A DNA stretch of 64,000 nucleotides, taken from positions 194,374 through 258,373 of the forward strand of contig VYZB01000526.1 in NCBI GenBank assembly GCA_013397455.1. Direction: 5' to 3'. Shown here piece after piece: positions 34,568 to 44,584 of the stretch. This DNA is from Crotophaga sulcirostris. Taxonomy: Eukaryota > Chordata > Aves > Cuculiformes > Crotophagidae. The translations under genes were made by a program, and so were the position numbers. The notes under the pieces were generated by a model, which was given only the letters and a program-made list of their open reading frames with translations, searched no databases and was not told the DNA's origin. How positions within the stretch are numbered: position 1 is the stretch's first letter; each line of letters opens with the position of its first letter.

Positions 34568-34917
34568 GGCTGGAGAAGAGAAGGCTGAGTGGAGAGCTTA
34601 GAGCAACCTTCCAGTACTGAAAGGCGGCTACAGGAAAGCTGGGGAGGGACTCTTTATCAGGGAATGCAGGAATAGGATGAGGGGGAATGGATTTAAGCTG
34701 AAAGAGGGGAGATTTAGATGAGATATGAGTTATGTTCCCACAGAAGTCATAGCTGTCCCATCCCTGGAGGTGTTCAAGACAAGGTTGGATGAGGTCTTGA
34801 GCAACCTGATGCAGGGGAAGGTATCTGTGTCCACTGGAGGGGGGGGGGGTGAGTGGAACTGGGTGGTCTTTGAGATCACTTTCAACCCAAGCCATTCCAT
34901 GATTCTGTGATTCTATA
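34568..34917 (+). mobile_element. CR1, group B, with internal deletion
   Basis: From GGCTGGAGAAGAGAAGGCTG to CCATGATTCTGTGATTCTAT. About 60 bp around GAGGGTGGTGAGGCACTGG are missing, and a G11 run sits at about 34840. GAATCATA just before the start may be a scrap of an opposed tail. Confidence 0.94.
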
Positions 34918-35765
34918 GGTTGAAAAGCTGAGTCTTGCACGGTCATCTCTACCTGGAGATTCTCAAAAGAGAAACAGCTACAAATGAGTCATGCACACTG
35001 GCACAGAAAGTTTGCTTGCACAGTTTTTGTCCCTGCCTGCTCTCCCCATGCAGAAAATAAATCCTGCTACAGAAAACATTGCTGTGTCCTTTTGGGGTTT
35101 TGAGACTCTGGCACAGGAGTACTCGTTTGCCAGGGCTACAAAATGCAACTGATCGTAGGGTTGTTTCACAGATGTAAGCCAGAGCAGTATTTGAGCACCT
35201 GATTGCAAAACAGTTTTACTTATTAGCTTGTGGTCAAATTCAGTGCAATTATGTGGTGAGATATTGGAATGTGGGCTGAGCTTTACCCACAGCAGCACTA
35301 TTTGTTTGAAACTGAAAGCAATCGGAAGGAAAACAAGCTATCTGGCCACAGACCATTGAAAGCAATAAGCAGTTGCAAGGTTGAAAGCTTTGGCTGCCTG
35401 CAGTGGATTTAGGAGAGAGAGGAATCTACTACAGCATTTGTGAAACTCAGGCACCGTAATAAATACTGGAGGGTAGAGCTGGTGGACGCTGCCCACAAAA
35501 TTAAGATGTTGTTTATAGACACTGGGATGGATGCAACTTTATTGGCAACACACTTAATTCTGATCAAAGTAGGGAGAATCTCATCACTTTGAGTAGAAAT
35601 GTGATAGAAAGTACTTTTTTTACATTGTACAGGTTCAGTATTTTTAAGTGTATACAGGATGAGAGAAGGTTTAGGGTATGAGATGAAAGCCTTTTTTCTC
35701 TACATTTCTCACATTCTTGAGCCCAGAAATTTGGGGAAATATCTGAGCAGACCTCCCAGGGAAGT
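34918..35765. other. Unique non-coding stretch
   Basis: No feature is recognised. The minus-strand frame 34978-35298 (106 codons) has no recognisable protein content. Confidence 0.5.
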
Positions 35766-36275
35766 CATAGAATCATTAAGGTTGGAAAAGACTTATAAGA
35801 TCATCTTATGTCCAACCATCAGCCCAACACCACAGTGGCTAATAAACCATGCCCCAAAGTGCTATATCTGCATATTTTTTTTAGCGCCTTCAGGGATGGG
35901 GACTCCACCACTTCCCTGGGCATCTTCTTCCAAAATTTCATCACTCTGTCAGTAAAGAAACTTTTCCTAATATTCAATCTAAACCTCTTCTGGCACAACT
36001 TGAGACGATTTCCTCTTCTCCCATTACTTGTTACCTGGGAGAAGAGACCAACACCCACCTCATTACAACCTCCTTTCTGAGAGCTGTGGAGAGCAATAAG
36101 GTCTCTCAGCCTCCTCTTCTCCAGGTTAAAGAGCACCAGTTCCCTCAGTTGCTCCCTGTGTTCCAGACCCATCACCAGCTCCATTGCCCTTCTCTAGACA
36201 TGCTCCAGTATTTCAATGTCCTTCTTGTACTGAGGGGCCCAAAACTGAACACAGGATTCGAGGTGCTACTTTGAA
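35766..36275 (-). mobile_element. CR1, group A, with long open polymerase remnant
   Basis: From CATAGAATCATTAAGGTTGG to ACTGAACACAGGATTCGAGG. The minus-strand frame 35819-36184 preserves 100 or so C-terminal polymerase residues ([39 protein letters not shown]). One of the best-preserved copies. Confidence 0.95.
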
Positions 36276-37506
36276 GAGGTTCTGAGCATTGGGAATTACA
36301 CACCCCATCACTAGAGGACTGAAAAACAAGTTGGGAAGGAAATGTTGATTAACTGCCACTCTCAGGAAACTCATTGCATATATATGACCCATCACGTGTC
36401 CCAGATATCTATTGGCAGTCCCAGAGGGAAATATGGCAACCTGGCTTTTCCTGGTCTGAGCAAGGAACACAGCAGACAACGTTAGATGAGGACTGAGGAG
36501 ACAGCTGATTTAGGCTGCAGTGATGGACAAGCCAGAGGCATGGGTGTAAAATTGGAGCAAAGGCTAAGAAACCTTAGGCACACTGAAAAGAAGTCAGCAA
36601 GACCTGCAGGACCCTGTTCATCTCCATCACTGGGTGTTGCTTAAAGTCCATAAATCTACATAGGCACAGCTTTGTCTGCCTGACAGAGGAGAGGGAAGGG
36701 AGATGTACTTTATTTCTAGTCCCAGTGCTTTTGATGAGCTGCAGTATTGCCCTTCATACTCCTCCAGTCTCAATAAACCTGGCTAATTAGCATTCTGACC
36801 ACTCAATTAATTAGGCAGTACACTTAATTATGACAAACTACATTATTCGCTATAGCCCAGAGTCCAATGGACATTAGCGTCAGGTTATGTTCAGTAACAA
36901 TTTGATTTGAGAGGGAGTTTATTGACCAGAAAAGACATATGATGAGATTAAAATAATCAGTAGAACTAGCTCAGTGCTATTGGCTTGTCGTAGCTGTGGG
37001 TTTGGGTTATAAAGACATCGAGGATGGCCAAATTAGTCGCTTCATTCTCATTAAGTGCCACTGCATAAATGGAAAGATATTGGCAGAGTGGGAAGGGAGA
37101 GTCAGCCAAGATACAAGAGGGTCTCAAATAAGATGCAGAAGGGTGGGTTTAATTTGGCTTCTTCTTTCTCTTGGTCATAATCCTGCACTCTGTCAAAGAT
37201 AAAGGAGAGTTTCCCTTAAAAAATATTTTTCAGTGTTTCTGAATAGGTGATATTGACCTGCCAGTGTTCCAACGGGGGTCATATACGTTGCCACAGAGCT
37301 GAGCTGCCCCAGCCAGGGTGCCTCTACACAGTTGTGATGGAGCAAGCCAGGATCATCTCTGGTGCCCATCCATGCTACTCATACACCAGCAGGAGTGCTC
37401 AGCACTGCTGATCATCACAGTGTGCGCAGGAGTCCATGGCCCAGCAAGGAGATGGGGCCTGGCTCTCAGTCCATCCCATCTGTCTTGAGAGCATCCCATG
37501 CAAGAA
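36276..37506. other. Unique stretch with a strong enhancer-like block
   Basis: Holds the TAATTA cluster at 36760-36960. No gene is recognised. Confidence 0.55.
36760..36960. promoter_or_regulatory. Homeodomain-site cluster (candidate enhancer)
   Basis: GCTAATTAGC (36782-36791), CAATTAATTAG (36804-36814) and CTTAATTATG (36823-36832) give three TAATTA-type cores within 50 bp. CATTATTCGCTATAGCCC and AGTAACAATTTGATTTG follow. This is the clearest enhancer-like block in the window, from sequence alone. Confidence 0.35.
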
Positions 37507-37865
37507 CAAGTCCTATAAGGAGCAGTTGAGGGAACTGGAGCTGTTTAGTTTGGAGAAGAGGAGGCTGAGGAGAAAACATTGTTCTCTACAACTCCCTGAA
37601 AGGAGGCTGTGGTGGAGTGGGTATTGGACTCTTTTCCCAAGTAATAAGTGATACAATGAGAGGAAATGGCCTTAAGTTGTGCCCAGGAGATTTAAATTGG
37701 ATATTAGGAAAATTTATTTATCGAAAGACTGGTGGAACATTGGGAGAGGCTGTCCAGGGCAGTGGAGTCATCATCCCTGGAGGTGTTCAAAAAACATGTA
37801 GACATGGCACTTCAAGACAGGATTTAGTAGGTATGGTTTGGGGCTGACAGTTGGACTTGACGATC
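37507..37865 (+). mobile_element. CR1, group A, 3' end replaced by another CR1
   Basis: From CAAGTCCTATAAGGAGCAGT to GTTGGACTTGACGATC, where it stops about 35 bp short of its tail and abuts a group B copy. Confidence 0.93.
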
Positions 37866-38050
37866 AAACATGTTGCCCAGGGAAGTTGTGGATGCCCCCT
37901 CCCTTGAAGTCTTCAAGGTCAGGTTGGTTGAGGTCTTGAGAGGCCTGGTCTAGTGGGAGGTGTCCCTGCCATGGGGCAGGGAGTTGGAACTGGATGATTG
38001 TTAAGGTCCCTTCCAACTCAAACCATCTTATGATTCTATGATTCTATGAT
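37866..38050 (+). mobile_element. CR1, group B, abutting a group A copy
   Basis: From AAACATGTTGCCCAGGGAAG to a three-unit tail (CTTATGATTCTATGATTC, then TATGAT). It probably inserted near the tail of the group A copy, whose last bases are missing. Confidence 0.94.
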
Positions 38051-38317
38051 TAATATATTTGAATATCATTGAGTATTTTAAAATTTTGCACAATCTGGGA
38101 GGAGGATTCAGTGGGAAGGAAATTGTGCAGCAGGTACAGTCTTTTCCAAAACTGCCCTCAGGTATGGCTGACCCATTGTTCTGTGGAAACCTTCTGCCTT
38201 CTGCATACTGGGTCAAGAGATCTGGATGGTGAACATCTCCTCGTGAAGGAAATGGGGAAGGGAAAAGAGTAAGACTAAGAGTGTCTGGGAACAACCTGGC
38301 AGTGTGGTGAGATACTC

Positions 38318-38465
38318 ACAGAATCATAGAACGCTTTGGGTTGGAAGGGACCTTTACAGGTCATCTCGTCCAACCCTCCTCCAAGGATCAGGGACATCTT
38401 TAAGCAGACTAGGTTGCTCAGAACCTCATCAAACATGGCCTTGAATGTTTCCAGGGATGGGGCTT
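38318..38465 (-). mobile_element. CR1 subfamily copy, short
   Basis: Tail CACAGAATCATAGAACGC, then GGTCATCTCGTCCAACCC and GGATCAGGGACATC, to CCAGGGATGGGGCTTTAAC. The ATCTCGTCCAACCCTCC segment differs from groups A-C. Confidence 0.9.
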
Positions 38466-39189
38466 TAACATAATGCATGCCTTTTAAGTTTAACATTAAC
38501 TCTGCATGTCTAGGTTTATTGTCCTTGGCTCCAGAATAATTGTAACATCCCTGTAATTTATTTTGCCATAATTACTGATACGCGCTGCCAACTTTAACTG
38601 TGTTTTAGGACTGATGCCACAGTCCCATGAGAGGAGATGGTGATCCCTTGTGTTGTGAATGACTGGAAAGCACTTGGTCCCATTCAGAAAAATAAGGGGC
38701 ACCCAACCTTTTCTCAAAATGGCTCCAGGCTACAGGCAGTGTCGGCTTCAGTCTTGTCAGGAACAACAAGAGGACCAGCACTTCTGAGAGATGGAGGTCT
38801 TCTTCCCAGTAAATGGCTGTATCCTTCAGCCTTCACTGAAGGAGAGTCTCTCAGTTAAAAAGAGGAATGGAGAAGAGGAGGAATAACCCCTAATCCTAAA
38901 GAAAGCCTGTTCAAATACAATGCTTCTCCAAAACTGAATGGAGTTGCAGAAAAACACAGGGTGCAGATCTACTTTTACTCTGCAATCAAGATCATCAAAA
39001 ATAATTGGCACCCAATGTCAATCTAAATTACTATTACATTCCTGGGTTAATGAACAGGTTTCCTGTTAATTCTCATAAAACATCACTGGTTTCCACAAAG
39101 CAAGGACTGTGATTTGGGAAGGACTGGTTGTATCCTGCACATGGGGCAGGGAGCCCAGATCTCTGTTTTTAGAGTCTTTAGAATGAATC
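38466..39189. other. Unique stretch with an enhancer-like block
   Basis: The block at 38490-38615 is described separately. No gene is recognised. Confidence 0.5.
38490..38615. promoter_or_regulatory. Enhancer-like block (candidate)
   Basis: GGTTTATTGTCCTTGGCTCC, AGAATAATTGTAACATCC and GCCATAATTACTGATACGCG: SOX- and homeodomain-type words with a retained CGCG, in single-copy DNA. Confidence 0.28.
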
Positions 39190-39848
39190 TTACAAGGAGC
39201 AGCTGAGGGACCTGAGTTGCTTTAGTCTGGAGAAGAGGAGGCTGAGGTTGGCAACCTCCTTTCAGGTAATTGTAGAGAGCAATAAGATTGTAGTGGAGTG
39301 GGTGTGGGTCTCTTCTCCCAAGGAACAAGTGATAGGATGACAGGAAGTGGCCTCAAGTTGCGCCGGGGAAGTTTAGACTGGATATTAGGAAAAATGTCTT
39401 TACTGAAAGAGTAGTGATGCATTGAAACTGCACGGACTTAAACTTCGTCAGGGGAGGTTTAGACTTGATGTTAGGAAGAAGTTCTACACTGAAAGGGTGA
39501 TTGGCCACTGGAATGCGCTGCCCAAGGAGGTGGTGGAGTCGCCGACCCTTGAAGTGTTTAAGGGAAGATTGGATGAGGCACTGAGTGCCATGGTTTAGGT
39601 GATGAGGTGGTGTTAGTGTTGGCTTATAGGTTGGACTTGATGATCTTGGAGGTCTCTTCCAACCTGGTTATACTGTGAAACTGTGTGAAAGAGGCTGCCC
39701 AGGGTAGTGGTGGAGTCTCCATTTCCAGAGAAATTCAAAAAACGTGTGAACGTGGCATCTTGTGACATGGTTTAGTCGGCATGGTGATGTTGGGCTGAAT
39801 GAGCTTAAGAGTCTTTTCCAGTCTTAATGATTCCATGATTCTATGATT
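39190..39848 (+). mobile_element. CR1, group A, with micro-inversion and nested CR1
   Basis: From GAATCTTACAAGGAGCAGC to TTCCATGATTCTATGATTC. A 35-bp segment at 39252-39286 is inverted relative to other group A copies, and a group C element interrupts it at 39428-39685. Excluding the insertion it is about 400 bp. Confidence 0.93.
39428..39685 (+). mobile_element. CR1, group C, nested, with 5-bp duplication
   Basis: 258 bp from CTGCACGGACTTAAACTTCG to TATACTGTGAAACTGTG. TGAAA is present on both sides (39423-39427, 39686-39690), and host CR1 continues after it (GAGGCTGCCCAGGG). Confidence 0.9.
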
Positions 39849-41569
39849 CATAAGCAAACATCAGCTGCTGCCTCTCTTGTACGGTGTGTATGTATATGCT
39901 CTACATGTGCGGGTTTACGTTCATATGGCTTGTGGTCTCCAACTGATGCTGACCCCTATGGACTGGGACAGTCCAGTACTAGGACTGAACCTCACACACC
40001 GGGACTGTTCTTCCCACAGCTGCATCCCAAGCAGGCATCCAAGTAGGACTTCATTCAGAGGCAGAGGCACACCTTGGTGTACCATCGCATCCAGACGCAT
40101 GGGGACCTGGCCTATGCCAGAAGAAACTCCATGCCCTTCTCAAGCTGCTCTGTAACTCCATATCATGTAACATGATTTGATACAGCATGGTCTCAGGCAT
40201 GAGGAAAGCTTGAGATGGGAGTGCAACCCTCACCTGGGCTACTAAATTAGCCTAGTGTTTGATATCTGCAGCCTCCAGGATGGCTTTCATGTAGCGTCCC
40301 AGCCAGGATTTGCACGATGGCTCTGCTTATGACAGCTCACCATGAGAAGCTGAGACTGGCCACCTCAAGTTGCCCAGGCTTGGCAGAAGCAGCATTGCAA
40401 GTGCTTATCTCAGATGGAGAGGACGTTTGCCCAGGCCAATCTGTGCTCAGGACTTCCAGGAGCTGTCTGAACCATGAAGACTTGTCAACAAGTCCCAGAA
40501 TCCTTCCTTGCATCCCAGGAAACAGAGGAAAAACTCAGCCTCATGGATCCCAAACCACCACATTTCGTTTTCTCATGAAAAATGGGAACAATTCCCACGG
40601 GTAAGGAAAGCTGGACCAGTTTGCTGCATTAGCTCCTCAAAATGGAAAGAGATGGATGGGAACATAGACAGAGTCATGCCCATGAGAAAATCCAGGACCT
40701 CCATTTCTGCTAACTTGTAGAAATGAAGCCCAGGAAATGTTGAACATGGGGGCAATCCCTCAGTGGGAATGAGACACAAATCAGGAGATAGGAGGAGGGT
40801 TGCTCTTCTCCATAAATCTCTGCTGCAAATGGTACAAAGACATCAGTTGGTCTACACGTGGCTGAAGAGTTTATCACTCACTCATTTGCCAGAGAGCAAA
40901 GCTTTGGGAGAAGTTTTCCACTGAAAAACCCTTATAGCCAAAAAATTGTGTTTTAATGATATTGAAGCATTTCTGAGATACATTTCAATTTCATTGATTT
41001 TTTTGGTTCTTAAGTTCCCTTCCTAATTCCAAGAAATTAAAAACAGAAGGAAATGCATTAAAAGAGACATTTTCATTTTGCAGCTGGGAACAACATTTCA
41101 AATTCATCTGGAAAAAGAAAGGCAAAACTTGCAGCCAACTTGGAACATTCCTAATTGAACAAAAACATTGCAGCCTGCTCACAACAAAACATCTCAATTG
41201 CCCAAAGTAATTTTTTTCCCAAATAGTCAATCTACTGAAGTACATAAAGAAATATCCATTTCCACTCCAATCCGATTTCAAGAATACTGATGAACCTGAT
41301 GTTTTTATATCTTCCCTGCTCTAAGAACACAGCCAGATTCTCTGCCAGTCTAAATTTCCCTTCTGGGTTTGTGCTGTTCTCCCTGCAGCCCCATCTCCCA
41401 CTGAATGAAACTACAGATTTGGGCAGGCTGGATGCATCACTACCAAGAGCACTGTCCACCAAGCTATGGAGAAGGAGGGAACAGTGCAGACAGCCTGTGC
41501 ATGGACCTATCTGAGGTCTGGCAAGGCTAATTGGCATATTTTAAAGGAAGACAACAAGACAGGACTGAA
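39849..41569. other. Unique non-coding stretch
   Basis: CR1-free for 1.7 kb. No gene or repeat is recognised. Confidence 0.55.
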
Positions 41570-42080
41570 ACCCTGCATGCAGCTCTGGAGCCCTCCGCAC
41601 AGGAAAGACATGGAGCAGTTGGAGTGAGCCCAGAGGAGGACCATGAAGATGATCTGAGGGCTGGAACACCTTACCTTACCTGAGACAGTTGGGGTTTTTC
41701 ATCCTGGAGAAGAGAAGGCTCCAGGAAGATCTTATAGCAGCCTTCCAATACCTGAGGGGGCTACAGGAAAGATGGGGACAGACTTTTAGCAAGGCCTGTG
41801 GTGACAGAACAAGGAGTAATGGTTTTAAAATAAAGGAGGGGTGATTTAGACTGGATATAAGGAAGAAATTTTTTACAATGAGGGTGGTGAGGCACTGGAA
41901 CAGGTTGCCCAAGGTAGTGGAGCCCCCATCCATAGAGGTGTTCAAGGCCATCCAGGTTGGATGGAGCTCTAAGAAATCTGATCTAGTTAAAAATATCCCT
42001 GCTCATGCAGGGTTATTGGACTGCATGACCTGTAAATGTCCCTTGCAACACAAAGCATTTTATGATTCTATGAATCTATG
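41570..42080 (+). mobile_element. CR1, group D
   Basis: From CTGCATGCAGCTCTGGAGCC to TTTTATGATTCTATGAATC. Group D marks are TTTTAGCAAGGCCTGTGGTG, TATAAGGAAGAAATTTTTTA and GATCTAGTTAAAAATATCCC. It is diverged and frame-broken. Confidence 0.93.
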
Positions 42081-42521
42081 GCTGGCTGGAGTAAATCCAG
42101 CATAAGAACAACTGATGGAGGCCACCCTATGCTGCTGTAGGCAGGAACATGGAATCCTTTTCTCCTTCGGCTTTGCAAGGCTCAGAGCATGAAAAAGACT
42201 CTCTGCTGGGTGTTGCTATCACATACACCATTAAATGCAGAAATCCCCCCCCGGGGTTCCTAGAGGGCAGCTCTCATGAGGGACATAGATCATGGTTCCT
42301 GTAGAAACAAGGTACATAATGCAAAGCGTTGCCGTCTTCACCATCTGCTTCATCCAAGTGGAGACCCTGCTGGTGGGCAATGGGAAAAAGCACACAAAGC
42401 ACTCAAGAGGCAAGGTAGAAACTCACACTAGGGTTTGGAAATCGGGAACGTGAGTTTGCAAAGAAGACATTATGACAGAGAAGACAAATTTAGGAACAGC
42501 TGGGAAAGGGAGCTGCATACA
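42081..42521. other. Unique non-coding stretch
   Basis: No feature is recognised. Confidence 0.5.
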
Positions 42522-43118
42522 GGGCGGCATCAAAAGAAGTGTGGTTAGCAGGGTGAGGGAGGGGATTTTCCCTCTCTACTCTGCTCTCATGGGACCTCAC
42601 CTGGAGAACAGAGTCCAGTTCTGGAATCCCCAATATAAGAAGAATATGGAACTGTTGGAACAGGTCCAGAGGAGGCCATGGAGACAATCAGAGGGTTGGA
42701 GCACCTCTGCTGTGAGGAAAGGCTGAAAGAGTTGGGGTTGTTCAGCCTGGAGAAGAGAAGGCTCCAGGAAGACCTTAGAACAGCCTTCCCGTACTGAAAG
42801 GGGCACTAGGAAAGCTGGGGAGGGACTTCTTACAAGGGCCTATAGTGAAAGGACGAGGGGGAATGGCTTTAAATTGGAAGGGGAAAGATTTAGATTGGAC
42901 AGGAGGAAGAAATTCTTCATGATAACTGTGGTGATACACTGGAACAGGTGTGCTAGGGAAGTTGTGGAATACTCCTGTATGGAGATGTTGAAGTCCAGGT
43001 TGGATGGGTCCTTGAGCAGCCTGGTCAGGTGGGAGGTGTCCCTGCCCATGACAAGGGTGTTGGAACTGGATGGGCTTTCAAGTCCCTTCCAACCCAAACC
43101 ATTCTATTTCTGTGATTG
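42522..43118 (+). mobile_element. CR1, group B2, about 600 bp
   Basis: It starts in ORF2 (GGCATCAAAAGAAGTGTGG; frame SVVSRVREGIFPLYSALMG), continues through TTTAAATTGGAAGGGGAAAG and AAATTCTTCATGATAACTG, and ends ACCATTCTATTTCTGTGATT. Confidence 0.95.
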
Positions 43119-43254
43119 TATATCACCTCAAAGAACAGCAGGCTCTGAAGTATATTCTTCAGAAATCTGTGGGCTGGAGAGGTCCAAGAATTTGCTCTAC
43201 TGACTGTTTAGGAGGGGACAGTCCTCTCTCTGTCTCATTCCTTCTCTCTCTCTC

Positions 43255-43430
43255 CCTCCTTCTCAGACAATCAAGTGAATTGAGTTTGCAGAGTTACGTA
43301 GGAGGCATTGGTCGTCAGATACAATTACTCACCCGCTGCATCATAATTACTGCAAATGGTCCATTAAAGGAAAATTATCATCAATATGATATTATCAGAC
43401 AGCGAGTAAATGAATAAAGGAAAGTGCTTA
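43255..43430. promoter_or_regulatory. Enhancer-like block (candidate)
   Basis: CAGACAATCAAGTGAATTGAG, GAGTTACGTAGGAGG, GATACAATTACTCACCCGC and CATCATAATTACTGC lie in single-copy DNA with retained CpGs. This is one of the stronger blocks by eye. Confidence 0.3.
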
Positions 43431-43453
43431 TTCTTCCATTGTCCTGTTAATAG

Positions 43454-43640
43454 AGACGTCTTTGAAATTGATAATGTGAAGGATGCCACCTCACCGGGTG
43501 ATGATCCCTTCTGTCCAAGGGATCCAGTGTCGCTTTCTGAAAAGGATGCTTCAAATTTAGTGCCAACAAACTTTGAAGGAGAAGAATCCAACCCAACATG
43601 CAAACCCAGACCAGGGTTTGCCAGATCATCAGAATAATCT
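43454..43640 (+). CDS. Doubtful exon-like open segment
   Basis: A plus-strand frame (open from 43410 to the stop at 43635-43637) follows a plausible splice acceptor, TTCCATTGTCCTGTTAATAG, ending at 43454. The predicted tail of about 60 residues is acidic (VFEIDNVKDATSPGDDPFC, NFEGEESNPTCKPRPGF). I do not recognise the family. The minus strand is open over much of the same stretch, which weakens the case. It could be chance. Confidence 0.12.
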
Positions 43641-43844
43641 TGCTATTAGGAGACCTCTTCCTCAGTGGCTGCACCTGGACATGAGGGGATCTGAGTTGCT
43701 CATCATGCGAACACCTTTGCACTCATCATGCTGAAATTAGGCCACAACCACAGAAAAGCATCAACTCTTTGCAGCTCTGGATCAGCAATGGTGATGCTTC
43801 TGTGCACCGTTGGGCTCTGAGTGTTGAATAACTCTAGGAAGCTA

Positions 43845-44329
43845 GGGATTGAGAGCAATCCTGTGGAGAAGGACTTGATGTAAAGCTGGACATGAGGTGG
43901 CAGTGCTCATAGCCCAGAAAGCCAACTGTATCCTGGGCTGCATCCAAAGTAGCATGGCCAGCAGGTCAAGGGAGGTGATTCTCCCCCACTGCTCTGCTTT
44001 GGTGAGACCATACAGGAGCAGCGTGTCCAGTCCTGGGGCCCTCAGCCCAGGAAAGACACAGACTTGTTGCAGTGGGTCCAGAGAAGAGCATGGAAATGAT
44101 CAAAAGAATGAACACTTCTCCTATGAAGAAAGGCTGAGAGTGTTAGGGTTGTTCAGCCTGGAGAAGACCTAAGGACCTTCTTGTGGACTTTCTGTACTTA
44201 AATAAGACTGATAAGAAAGATAGGGACAGAGCTTTTAGCAGGGCCTGTTGCAATAAGACAAGGGGGAATGGTTTTAAACTAAAAAAGGGGAGATTCAGAC
44301 TGGATAGAAGGAAGAAATGTATTACAGTG
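43845..44329 (+). mobile_element. CR1, group D, 3' end replaced by group C
   Basis: From GCTAGGGATTGAGAGCAATC (frame LIAQKANCILGCIQSSMASR) through GCTTTTAGCAGGGCCTGTTG to GAAGAAATGTATTACAGTG, where it is cut by a group C element. Its own 3' UTR and tail are absent beyond that element. Confidence 0.92.
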
Positions 44330-44584
44330 TGGGACTCAAGCTTCATCAGGGAAAGTTTAGGCTTGATATTAGAAAAAAGTTCTTCCCTGAAAGGGTGATT
44401 GGCCATTGGAATGCGCTGCCCAGGGAGGTGGTGGAGTCGCCAACCCTGGAGGTGTTTAAGAGGAGACTGGATGAGGCACTCAGTGCCGTGGTTTAGATGA
44501 TGGGTTGGTGTTAGTGTTGGGTTACAGGTTGGACTCGATGATCTCAGAGGTCCTTTCCAACTTTGTAATACTGTGGTACTGGTG
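44330..44584 (+). mobile_element. CR1, group C
   Basis: From TGGGACTCAAGCTTCATCAG to TTTGTAATACTGTGGTACTG. The 5' limit nearly coincides with those of the copies at 21409 and 39428. Confidence 0.92.

Larger units (their letters stand above)
43119..43844. other. Unique stretch with enhancer-like block and possible exon
   Basis: Two candidate features inside are listed separately. No repeat is seen. Confidence 0.5.
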
